The translations under genes and the position numbers were made by a program. This document shows, piece after piece, positions 33,601 through 43,572 of a stretch of DNA of 64,000 nucleotides (position 1 is the first letter of the stretch; the number at the start of each line of letters is the position of its first letter). Origin of the DNA: Anaspis maculata (lineage: Eukaryota > Arthropoda > Insecta > Coleoptera > Scraptiidae); the NCBI GenBank assembly GCA_949128115.1, contig OX421963.1, forward strand, positions 77,371,635 through 77,435,634, given 5' to 3'. The notes beneath the pieces are model-generated. The model was not told the origin of the DNA. It did no database searches and saw only the letters and a program-made list of their open reading frames with translations.

Positions 33601-34279
33601 AATGTGAGTCACATGAAGCTTCCACTTCAACAGCTGACTCAACGTCTTTCCTGTCTTGTTGTATGTTCATGCTCTTCCATATTTCATCATTTACATTGCC
33701 ATTATTACCAGCAGAGATTGCTGGAGGTGAGTGAAAAAGATGCCATATCAACAACAACTTTTGTAAAATGCATAAAATGTTGAGCAACATTCTCATTACA
33801 GCCCTGTAGCTCCGTAACGGGTGACGCTAGAGAAAACGTAGACACACCAATGGAAAGCCCAAAGTATGACGAAAAATGTTTATCCTTACATTTCACCCCC
33901 GAGTCTTTATATAACCACCATGGCGTAATTTCGGAAAAAACTAATTTCTTGAATTTTGACAGCACCAGGTCGGAAAATTATGTACTTAATAAGCATTGAA
34001 GCATCTCAAATACGAACGGATATGCTTCTCTGAACCTTTTTTGATCATTTCGATACCAATTGGACCAACAACAACCATTTTACTGCAGTCTATAGACAGA
34101 TCACCAATTTTAGTGACTTAGTCCCTTCTTGCACCAAAAAAACAGGGAAGCCGACGAGGGAGAGTAGGGGACTTTCTTGTACGTGCTCTCCTAGACCAAA
34201 ACTACAATCCTGCAAATTTTCAGATTTACGTTAATTACTTCCGGGTACAAGCTGTATATTGACTAAAATTCCTGGACTA
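30690..34279 (-). mobile_element. 3.6-kb TIR element with TSD TAA enclosing a decayed gene
   Basis: TAGTCCAGGAATTTTA at 30690 and its inverse ending at 34279 are flanked by TAA (30687-30689 and 34280-34282). Terminal inverted repeats are long: about 30690-31157 and 33806-34279 (about 470 bp, near 90 percent by eye). The interior 31158-33805 holds a minus-strand gene broken by frameshifts. TAA/TTA duplication and TAGTCC-GG termini are shared with the palindrome 25166-27189. A 3-bp TWA target is known for PIF/Harbinger, but the enclosed gene does not look like a Harbinger transposase. I leave the superfamily open. Confidence 0.7.
31380..33700 (-). pseudogene. Decayed gene with GCDTTS motif and Cys-rich CXC-like tail
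   Basis: Successive minus-strand fragments in different frames read as one degraded protein. An N-terminal part has CGFCKSPL and a following HLTCS (about 33343-33528). A middle part has VPVNPQQLFTRIVCVMKSEE and FSRPPALFDEVSMRKT (about 32683-33108). Then comes CHAIITGCDTTSALYQMGKQ (about 31990-32100). A C-terminal cysteine cluster, CACKIDCGARCEC and CSIMCKSCEGSSC, ends at a stop at 31380-31382. I recall the same order of motifs from many unnamed, repetitive invertebrate proteins, but cannot attach a name. The Cys tail resembles Tesmin/CXC-type zinc clusters. At least four frame changes show it is dead. It sits inside long TIRs, so it is probably the element's own gene. Confidence 0.6.
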
Positions 34280-36503
34280 TAAATACTTGATCAAAAACAA
34301 ATTAAATGACACCTACATGAGATTGAAAAAACGACGAAACTCAAAAATGAAAAGCCATTATATACCTATCTATCTTCTGCAATAATTTTGATTATTTAAT
34401 AGACCATATTAATTATTCTCACTTTCCCCTTCCACTGGTCATTTGTAAGTTAGGTATGTGCCTGTGACCATGCGCACTGCAGTAGAAGATCTCGCGCGCC
34501 ACAGCATGCATAGAAAACGGAACTTTGCTGTCGCTGTCAGAATTTACGATTTCAAGGTGTTTTCTTGATTCATGGGACGTTTTAACCTTTTTAACCATAC
34601 TTTTACATGACGGCTGACGCTCGGTTTGCTTTCAAGCGCTGTCAAAATTCTCGTTAGCGGAAGTTGTGCAATAAAATATGGCGGGTAATTTGAAATTGTT
34701 TTGGATTCAAAAACCCCATTCTAAATTGCTTCGCATAAACTTCACAGTAAGATTTTCCATTCCATTATGGTGAAAAGTAGATCAGGTATTTCTTTTTACA
34801 CACTTGCTATGTTATACATTCGTTGAAATTGTCAATTTGCACCTTGAATTGATCATTTTACAAAGTCATTCAACATGCATATTCTTATGGGAGTTTCAAT
34901 CCAGCACATGTGGTTGTCTCTCTCCCCGATCTGCGACTGCGCTTTGAATAATTAATATGGTCAATTAGGTATTATACTTGGGGGTTGCTTCTGGATGAGT
35001 TGCTTGTTCTTTTGTATTCAGCGGCACAGATAGCTTCAACGAACGCCTAGTCAATAGGTAGGTACCGCATAATCGGCTTTGAGAGGCTCAATTATTGTAA
35101 TTGTAATAAATCTTAGATACAATACCCGGAAAAAATTGGCCGGTGTGTCGATGTGGAAAGCCGGGTCTAGTACGAGTAGTACCTATATTATTGGAAATTG
35201 AATTTCAACTGGAATTACTTAGTTCAAACAAAAACGGTTTTTATCTTAATCATGGCCAGCTTTCAGGCTTTTCTCCAACATGTCAGTACCATAGTCCAGT
35301 ACACAGGGTGAAAGTTTGTTGTTTTTTGTCACTTTATTTTTTTATTGGAGAATTGATGACCGTTTGCTGTGCATTAAGTTACAGGGTGAAATGAAAACTA
35401 TATTTTTCATCTTCAATTTTTTCTTGATGGAATTGATATAGACTGAAGTCGGTTTCAGTTTTTTTGCCAGCTTTTAATGTCATGCTGATCATACCTATAA
35501 GAAAGATACATCCCTGTGACTGATGCTTTTTAATTTACAGAGTGAAAAATCACTTTAACGCTTTAATTTTTTGTTGGTGAAATCGGCTCAAACAACAACT
35601 GCGTATGATTCTTCTGTTAACTTAGGAGTTTCTAGTCGAACATATCAAAAATAGAAATTTCTGCTACAGCTGCATTTTTATTTTCAGATTAAAATGCTTG
35701 GTATTGCTTGAAAAATTTTCGCCTGCGGCGCTTTTTTTTCTGGCATTGGTCGCTATTTGTGAAGTTGTCCGCCTTTGTCAGGGAAGCTTTTTTCTGCGTC
35801 TAAAAATAACATGTCACCAATAAGCTGGGGGTGCCATTTTTCGATCCCAGAATTTCTAGGGCACAAAATTGCCCAATCCAGCACTGCACTCGGGCTGTCA
35901 CTACATCCTGCAGCTCATTAGAGGTGTAAATTTAGCTGTGGGATGGGGGGGGGGTGTAACAGGATAGTCCGCCCCGGGTGCCAAATATGCTAGGTACGCC
36001 ACTGTGTTGCGCCCCCCCCTAGCACAAATCCTGGATCCGCCACTGCAGTATGTTCATTAAAAAATTCAATAATGGGAGGCCGTGGACCGATGATAACCTG
36101 GCCGTTTTCGGATCGAATGGCCTGCGTCACAGCCTCTCCCTTTATTGAAGTTTTTAATGAACATACGGTAGAACAAAAAAAATCATCTGCGGCGCTGTGC
36201 CAGTGGGCGGTGCCCCCCGGTCCCCATCCTTGACGTTTTGTGTCTCGAGTGTCTTACTTTCTCACTTTCAAGAGTTGGCAACCCTAGGGATAGATCGCGC
36301 GACCTCTGGAGTGGTAGTCGACCGCGCTGACCACCACACCACAAGCTCCTCTCCTTGGTACAAGAATATATTCATGATAGTCATGATACCAAATATTAGT
36401 CCGCTAGCTCCATCATGGAGACCCCTCCTGGGAGTGTGCAAAAATTCGAAAAGAAATATTTTCTCAAAAATTAGAGATAGGAAAAAACCGTACAGTATAC
36501 ATA

Positions 36504-37669
36504 ACGTATGGTCCGAAAGTTTTGGGAAATTGTTCAAAGCTAATAACTTTTTCTGAATAGTCTGTATTTTTCAACTTGATATTGCAAAAATTAACATCAT
36601 ATACAGGGTGTTTCAGGATACCAAAAAATTCAACTGTGGGTAGATCTCGTCAGAATATGACGAAAACCTATATACCATTTTGCAAAGTTCGGCCTAATGA
36701 CGGAGATACAGCCCTCCAAAGTTCACTTTTTTCGGATTTCAAAAATTTGTATCTCAGGAACGTTTCGACAAATTTAGCTTTAATTCAGCATAAGCTGGTT
36801 TGTCATAATTATTCATCAACCTGTCAAATTTGGGAAGAATCCAACCAGTGGTGTAGGAGCTATGGGGGTCAATAATTTAAAAGCATCCGAAGGAAAGTTG
36901 ATTTAAGGTGACCCCTCATAACTTCTACGCCACCGATTGGATTCTTTCCAAATTTGGCAGGTTGATAGATAATTATGACATACCAGCTTATGCTAAATTA
37001 AAGCTAAATTTGTCTAAACGTTTCTGAGCTACAAATTTTTAAAATCCGAAAAAAGTGAACTTTGGAGGGCTGTATCTTTGTCATTAGGCCGAACTTAGCA
37101 AAATGGTATATAGGTTTTCGTCGAGGTTTTCGTCATATTCTGACGAGATCTACCCACAGTTGAATTTTTTGCTATCATCCGTGAAACACCCTGTATAACA
37201 ATTACAAATTCATATTCAACATATTGATGATGGACCATTATCTTCAATGGATCTCAATTTTCTTCTGCCATGTTTCATAATTTTTTGCATCAATTTCTCA
37301 AATTCGAAATTCTCTAATAATGTTATTGAAAAATGCGACGCAATAACTGGTCTTCATTTGCAGCTTCCCATCCCTTGTCGTATACAGTCCTGCTCAATAC
37401 TCACAAAAAATCTTATATTGGTCGAGCTTGCGGTACATTGGGAGGCAGGAGCTCAGAGAAATTAATCCTGCTGTTGTCCAGAGAATGATCGAACATGGCA
37501 GAAGAAAACTGAGAGCCATCAAAAATAATGGCCCATCTTCAATATGAAATATGAATTTGGTATTGCTAAAGATGAGGCTAGTTTTTGCAATATTAAGTTA
37601 CAAAATCAAAACTATCCAAAAAAAGTTATTAGCTTTTAAGAAAATTCTCAAAACTTTCGGACCATACGT
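36504..37669. mobile_element. Tc1/mariner-like remnant, TA-flanked, with inserted palindrome
   Basis: ACGTATGGTCCGAAAGTTTT at 36504 and its inverse ending at 37669 are flanked by TA. The right part (37200-37560) retains faint coding sequence (EINPAVVQRMIEHGRRKLRA on the plus strand) reminiscent of a Tc1-type transposase C-terminus. This is weak evidence. A CAGGGTG palindrome (36604-37193) occupies the left half. Confidence 0.5.
36604..37193. mobile_element. 590-bp palindromic element with TA-CAGGGTG ends
   Basis: CAGGGTGTTTCAGGATACC at 36604 and CACCCTG ending at 37193 are flanked by TA. The arms (about 290 bp each) are highly similar, with GGCCTAATGACGGAGATACA matched by an inverse near 37070-37090. 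The centre is near 36898. No coding capacity. Confidence 0.75.
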
Positions 37670-37674
37670 TATTG

Positions 37675-39182
37675 ATAGTGGGCTCCCAAAACCCATCAAA
37701 CCATTTAGATTGCTGATCAAAAAATAAACTGCGCAACAAATATGTTACCGTTACCGACAGACAAACCTAGCGCTATTCTTATGTATATTATTATCTGTAT
37801 TATACGAGTTAGGGGAACCAACCGTGCATTTTATTACAATGCAAAACGTTTTTGCACGTAAGTAGTAGGTACCTACAAGTAATTTTTAAGAAGTGGTGCC
37901 CCGATGGACCCGCGACTGATGGCGTGCTTCGTAGAGGTCGAAAGTCCAAAAAATTACCATTTTCGAAATCGTTGCTTTTTTTTACACTTTTTTTGCTGGA
38001 CCACCTATTTTTAAGGTCGAGAAACACAACGCAATAAGTTTCCAGAATGTGTCATGCACCAGTGGCGTACCAGACGGCTGCGAAGGGGCCGAGGTGCGAT
38101 TTTTCACAAAGTCATGATAAACCGTGACTAACACTTTTTTTTGACATGTTTGGTATTATTTCTGACCAAATCGTACATCCTGATTCTAAAAATAAGTGTG
38201 AAATTTTGATAGAGACGTGTTTAACCGGTTTTATCAGAAAAAAACATAATTTTTTTCACCCTCACAACTGATGTTTTGTAATTCTAGTTCCATTATGATC
38301 CAATGTATTTATAACTATGATTTTAAGTTAAGACAGTTGCTTTGGGCTATTTCACACACAAATATCATTTGCTGAAACTTTTTCCCGTTTTCACAGAGTC
38401 ACGGAGTAATTTTATTTCTTGAGATGTTGCATGTCAAAAGCTTGATGTGACGAGACGTGCTATTTCAGAAAAAAAAAACTAGGCTATGGTCAGAATGTAG
38501 CTTTGAGTTGGTACTTTTATCCATTTCAAGGCATGGAAATAGTTTTCTCTATCAAACAAAATAGAAAAAACTGGAATCTGAGCCGTATTTTAGTCATGAC
38601 ATCATTTTTCTTCAGACATTGCGAGCTTTTGAAATTAAATTTCTTCATGATCCACGTTTGGAACAGAACTACCGTGTGACTTTGTAACATCGATAGAAAC
38701 CTTTGGTGTATGAAATTCATCTATAAAATAGTTCACTTGAACAATCTATGTCAAAATTGTGATTATGGGTGATTTCATTTCATTTCATGAAATTCTGCTT
38801 CTATATCAATAATACAATTTCATGAATTAATTTTTCTGAACCTAGAAACTATCTTTGCCGCGCTAAAAGGAAGGAGTGTGACAATACGTCTTATTAAACA
38901 AGTGTAATATACTATTTTATCTACTCCACCCTCTGATAGTCGCCCAGAAATTGTAAATTCTGGCTGCTAAAAATAGAAACGCTTTACAGGTGACACCTCC
39001 GCACTGACGTTCGCCTACCTTCCTTCTATTGACAATAAATTGTCGCTATTGGTTGAAAAGTAGTTTAATAATATTCTCCATTAAAGCACCCCTTTCGTTG
39101 TAATAAAATGAATCCATTAGTAACGCAAAGTAGATAAAAGTCATTATCATCATCAAGTTACTTATACATTTAGCAGTGTTTT
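37675..39182. other. No gene seen
   Basis: The stretch is AT-rich. A CAGTGGCGTACCAGACGG phrase at about 38056 looks like one end of the CAGTGGCG family, but no partner or 8-bp duplication was found. No supported ORF. Confidence 0.4.
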
Positions 39183-39300
39183 CTTGGGCCCGTATTCATA
39201 TCCCACTTTTAAGCCACATTTAGCATGCCTCTAACAAAAAGCGCTCGGCTACCTGATAAAAGCGGTCGTATTCATAGACCACCTTTTACGTCCTGTTAGG
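39183..39300. repeat. Small repeat with GGGCCCGTATTCATA end
   Basis: GGGCCCGTATTCATATCCC at 39186 recurs inverted at about 55717-55738, and the internal phrase CGTATTCATA is repeated at about 39266. A short TTAGGGCCCA at about 39295 may be the other end. It probably belongs to the same MITE family as 55500-55742. Confidence 0.45.
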
Positions 39301-40810
39301 GCCCATCTAACTAAAGAGGGTGTTGATTTGGCAACGTTGTGAAATGTACTCAAAACTACCTACCCGAAGGTGGACGCAGGTAGGCAAGAACCCCAAGCCG
39401 CTTTCGTTTTGCGCCGGGAGCACGGACCCAAGTCCTCGCCCGAGCCTATACCGAACTACAATAATATTCAAAAGTTCACTCCACTGTCGTAAATACCAGG
39501 ATAACTGAGCCCGGGAAAATACCGTAAAAATCTCTTGAGGGAACAATAATTCGCTGCAATAATTCCAATGTGCATTTTGTTTGTTGTTGTCAATGAGATT
39601 TTTGGTTCCTGGTTGGACACGATTACGGGCAGTTAGCGCGACAATTTCAAGCGCGACAGGTCACAAGAGCGACAGGTTGAATAAACATGGCAACATGGCC
39701 ACCTAGTTTGACGGAAATGTCAAAAACTTGAAAAAATGCATTCCCCTTCCTACAAGCACCCCTCTCACCCTCCAAAAGCGCTAGGCAACGTCGCAGTGTC
39801 GCGTTTGTTGCTTTATTATTGTTTGATTTGCTGTCCATGTGTCCCATATAATGATGCCAGTTTATAAACATAAAGGTAGGTAAAACAAATAGAGTTTGGA
39901 GTAAAATCGGATTTAATTTAAATTTATGTAGGTAGATGATTTAAAGGTGTATTTTTTAGTGGCTCCGGGGAAACACAACAGTCATTTCGGGGGAGGATAT
40001 GTTTCCTGCCTTGGGACTTGAGGCTGGGTTTCTTCCAGAACTGGTTAATATCCTTGTCAAAGACCCTTGTGATAATCATATCAGGCTCACTCAAAGGGTG
40101 AGCAAGTCGTCGCCACATCGTACCTACTTTCTCTTGCATCCAGGACCAGGACAGAAGATGGTCCCTTCAGGCTAAGATGGCCATCAGGTAGGGTGACAGG
40201 CAAATACCTAATTGTGAACATCGTCACTGTCTCTTATAGATACCTTTTCGGGTACCTAGATAATTTTGTTGTTTTCAAAAGAATTTTGACCTGCAAGAAA
40301 AGCTTCGCCGGCTGCTATTACTACCAAATACACTGCTCCAATAACTCGACACATCTTTTCACCATTTTGCGGCCACTACTTGGTGGATAAGATTTTTTAA
40401 ATCCATCAACTTGTTCAAAAGATATCGGCCGACAAAGTCGCGGTCACGAAATGGTGATGGGTCGAATTATTGGACCAGTGTAATATAATTACTCAAATCA
40501 AATAATTGAAAGGCTTTGGATTTATCTACTCATGTATATTTTTCAGCCCCTAAGGAGAGACACTTTTTGCAATGGATGCCTGCTAGCCTCCAGGTTTTGA
40601 GGGAAACAAGGAGCTAAGCCATTTCCGGAGTAAGGTGGTTACCTCTTGGTCCCAGAGGACAGACCTGGAGCTGCTGAAAAAATTCATACCCACGCGGGCG
40701 GACACCATGGATTCACCAAGCTCATAAATTTGATCATCAAATAAATATAAACTCGCAGTGCTGTTGATCAAACAACAGTGAAATGCCCATGGTTCAGTTG
40801 GTAAATCGAT
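39301..40810. other. No confident gene; possible coding scraps on the minus strand
   Basis: Minus-strand frames at about 39924-40139 (MWRRLAHPLSEPDMIITRVF) and 40583-40771 (LYLFDDQIYELGESM) look mildly protein-like. They have no recognised domain, no consistent splice sites and no full-length context. They may be decayed transposon coding sequence. Confidence 0.25.
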
Positions 40811-40942
40811 AATACAGGGTCCTGCAACAGTGCTTCGGGCTTTCTTAGCGCCCTTCCCTTACGAGATAGAGACAAAGGTGTAATACATACATAAAATTAT
40901 TGATTTGGAAAGTTCTAACCAGTGAAATTATTTTCAACTATA

Positions 40943-42246
40943 CAGGGTGATCCATTTTTGCGCTATAACAAAAACAAAGATTTTTTGAATAAAATGCCCC
41001 ACTTGATTTCATTTTCTTGTTTAGCTTTTCAAGCTCTATTATAAGCGTATTTTTGTTTTTTCGATTTGTGGCGGTGCTACCAACTAAAAATTGAAAATTG
41101 AATTTTTTTTTGTAATTTCAAGCTTCGTTTTGAAAAATTGTAGGAGCCTCGTTTTTTGCAATCAAGAAATGGAATTTGGCACAACAATAGTCGAATAGGA
41201 GGTAAATAATAATTCCATGACAAAAAACTTCAGAATCAGTGATACCGGGTGTTCAGAATTTTTTTTCAAACTTCGCAAATTTCAAAATGCCATTAGTCAT
41301 TTTTTTTCAAATGGAATGCCCCCTATTTTATTAAACCATTCGACAGCTTTTTTCTCCTCTTTCATTTTTACCAGAGATGAGAGAGGTACACCCTACCGCT
41401 AAATTTGATAATTTCCGAGATAATCAATAATTTTGATAAAAAGTGCTATTTATTAAAAATTTTCACGCCGGGCAGGCCATAGTGATCATCAACAAATGTC
41501 TGATTGACACATTTTGCTTGGTTTGATGCTGAGGATAAGTTTTTTCCATTGAATAGCTGCGCTAAATTCCAATCTGAAGAAAATGCTTAAAAAGGTATTT
41601 CGTTGCCCGATGGAAAAAAGAAAATTCAAATTGAGCTTAGTAAAGTGGTTTTCTCGACTTCAAAAACCTTCAAACTATCAAATTGAGAGGTGCGTTCATT
41701 TTTACACATGATTTTCTGTATCAGGACCTATTAAGAACATAAAAAATCCAAATAAACGACAATTTTTATCAAAATTATCGATTATCTCTGAAGTTATGGA
41801 GTTTAGGGGTAGGGTATCCCTAGTAAAAATAAAAGAGGAGGAGAAAAGCTATCGAATGGTGAGATAAAATATAGGGCATTCCATTCGAAAAAAATGACAT
41901 GGCATTTTAAAATATGCGAAGTTGAAAAAAAAAATTGCACACCCTGTATAAGTAAATCCCAAGTTTTTTGTCATGAAGTTATTCAGCTTCTATTCGAATA
42001 CTGTTATGCCAAATTTTGTTCCTTAATCTCAAAAAACGAGGCGTCTACGGTTTTTCAAAGTGAACCTTGAGATGATAAAAAATTTCAATTTTTAATTTTC
42101 AGTTGGTAGCACTGCCACAAATTGAAAAAACAAAAATCCACCTGTAATAGAGCTTGAGAAGTTGAACAAGAAAATGAAATCAAAAGTGGGGCATTTTATT
42201 TAAAAAAATCTTTGTTTTTGTTATAGCGCAAAAATTGAACACCCTG
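40943..42246. mobile_element. Middle layer of the concentric palindrome
   Basis: CAGGGTGATCCATTTTTGCG at 40943 and CACCCTG ending at 42246 are flanked by TA. Arms are inverted copies down to the next layer (AACAAAAACAAAGATTTTTT near 40968 and its inverse near 42205). Confidence 0.8.
41245..41946. mobile_element. Inner layer of the concentric palindrome
   Basis: The left end is mutated (CCGGGTG at 41245) and the right end CACCCTG stops at 41946, with TA on both sides. The arms continue to be inverted copies up to a small spacer near 41590. Confidence 0.7.
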
Positions 42247-42805
42247 TATAGTTGAAAATAATTTTACAAGGTAGAACTTTTCAAACTAATAATTTTATGT
42301 ATTACATTTTTTTCTCTATTTTGCAAGGTAAGGGCGCTAGAAAAGCCCGACGCACTGTTGCAGGACCCTGTATATTATGAAGGCTTGGTGCAACCAGAGG
42401 TCAATTTTTTTTATTTCAAGTTATCTAAGTGGTAATAGTTCAATAATTTTATTATTGTAGATACCTACTCATTCGATGTCTTTTTGTAATTGCTGATTTT
42501 TCATTATTTTAATACATATATATTTACGTTCACAAATGCTGTAGATTATTTTGCTTTTAGTCCTTCACCATAGTTGTTTTTTACAACATACTCCTATTAC
42601 ATTCATACCTGATACCTCTGCCATACATTTAGCTATCATTCTTTTCAAGCATTCACCCAACACCTATGGGGTCTGACTCCAGAATTTTTGTCTCAAGCAA
42701 TGAGGCTTTCAATTTTACATGTTCTTTATCTATTTGAGATATCTATAGAGATAACGAAAAAAAGAGGTTTGAAATCCCACCTGGTGCGTCTATACAAACA
42801 ACGAG

Positions 42806-43425
42806 ACTTTGGATTCGGGGGTGGATGGACCCAGGCCTTTTTTCTCTCTGGGCTGGTGAGATTTGTGAAAGGGCCGGTAGGATAAAAAAACACTTTTAAA
42901 AATTATAAATAAAAGGCAGAGTCTTCCCGAAAAACGTTTATGAACATTTATTACTGCAGTTTCGGGAGCCTTCAGTCTTTCGTCGTTGGAGGTGAAATAG
43001 TGAAAGCTTGTGAAATATTCTGGTGAAGGAGTAGGAGTGAATATTTAACATATAATTTATCCCTTACGCTCCCGAAACCGCAGTAAGGAATTTCTTTACG
43101 TTTTGTGAGAAGACTACCTTTTATTGATAATTTTTAGAACTTGACACTTACTGGTGAGCGATGGCAGATAGATTTCTAAAGACCAACACTTTAATTCTAC
43201 AATATATGAAAGTTTTGAGAAAAAAGATCTGGGAATGAACAAGCTTTCAACGCAGTGCACTCAGCAGCACCTCATGCATTCCAACTTTATAACATATTGT
43301 CCGACTAAGTACGTTTTCTCAACCTCACAGGGGCCACTCGACAGTATGGGCATTTTCATTCCATTCTCTTTGGTATTGCCGCGCTTGACAGCTAGGTCAT
43401 CATTCTCTTCAGTGAACACCGCTTA
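42806..43425. repeat. Left arm of a large inverted repeat enclosing 43.4-48.7 kb
   Basis: GGATGGACCCAGGCC, GGGCCGGTAGGATAAAA and GCAGTGCACTCAGCAGCACC match the inverse of 48715-49015. A hairpin of about 250 bp (42890-43140, with CTCCCGAAACCGCAGTAA paired to TTACTGCAGTTTCGGGAG) interrupts this arm only. Confidence 0.65.
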
Positions 43426-43572
43426 GAATCTTCCCGCAAGCATAGAGTTCACAAGATACCTAGAACTACGTTCTCTACATAAACACTGATAATAATAAAT
43501 TGACTTTATTTTCTGGCGGCATTCAGCACAGTGCTGCTTCTTCCATATCATCCAGGCAGTTCCCATTGGAGG

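Larger units (their letters stand above)
30270..36045. mobile_element. Inner hAT-like element with TSD CAGTATGT
   Basis: CAGTATGT is at 30262-30269 and 36046-36053. The 15-bp ends CAGTGGCGGATCCAG are perfect inverted copies, followed inward by G-rich/C-rich runs. Motif CGCCTGCGGCGC is at 35720-35731. Own sequence appears to be about 30270-30686 and 34283-36045. A third CAGTGGCGTACC-type end at about 35993-36004 and three ACAGGGTGAAA-type units near 35305, 35383 and 35540 are further relics. There is no transposase gene of its own. Confidence 0.8.
30262..36168. mobile_element. 123-bp TA-flanked MITE, split by an inner insertion
   Basis: The ends are CAGTATGTTCATTAAAAA and the inverse of CCGTATGTTCATTAAAAA, flanked by TA (30260-30261 and 36169-36170). 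The left terminus CAGTATGT became the 8-bp target duplicated by the inner hAT-like element. So the MITE consists of 30262-30269 and 36054-36168 (36046-36053 being the duplicate). Confidence 0.7.
29698..36286. mobile_element. Outer hAT-like element with TSD GGGATAGA
   Basis: GGGATAGA is present at 29690-29697 and 36287-36294. The ends are TAGGATTGCCAAC and the inverse of TAGGGTTGCCAAC, typical hAT-like termini. Its own sequence is only 29698-30261 plus 36169-36286; everything between is later insertion. It carries the variant motif CATCTGCGGCGC at 36184-36195. No transposase is visible, so it is non-autonomous. Confidence 0.8.
29350..36352 (-). mobile_element. tRNA-derived SINE split by a 6.6-kb insertion
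   Basis: On the minus strand, the head at about 36352-36287 reads GTGGTGTGGTGGTCAGCGCG (A-box-like), then GAGGTCGCGCGATCTATCCC (B-box-like). The body resumes at 29697 and runs to an A/T-rich tail (AAATAAACGAATAATAAA) near 29350. The break is exactly at the duplicated GGGATAGA. Rejoined in the reader's mind, the SINE is about 420 bp; the two halves are collinear and on the same strand. Confidence 0.65.
40815..42370. mobile_element. Outer layer of a three-layer concentric palindrome
   Basis: CAGGGTCCTGCAACAGTGC at 40815 and its inverse ending at 42370 are flanked by TA. The layer between this and the next boundary (40822-40940 and 42249-42363) is itself inverted, for example TAATACATACATAAAATTAT and its inverse. 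Two more pairs of TA-CAGGGTG-type ends lie symmetrically inside. All layers share a centre near 41594. Confidence 0.8.

Noticed and set aside
30270..34279. The degraded GCDTTS gene as the transposase of the inner hAT-like element
   Set aside because: The gene is bounded by its own TIRs and a TAA duplication, so it belongs to a later insertion.
39924..40771. Two minus-strand protein-like frames as exons of one gene
   Set aside because: No consistent splice signals or reading-frame continuity; left as a low-confidence note only.
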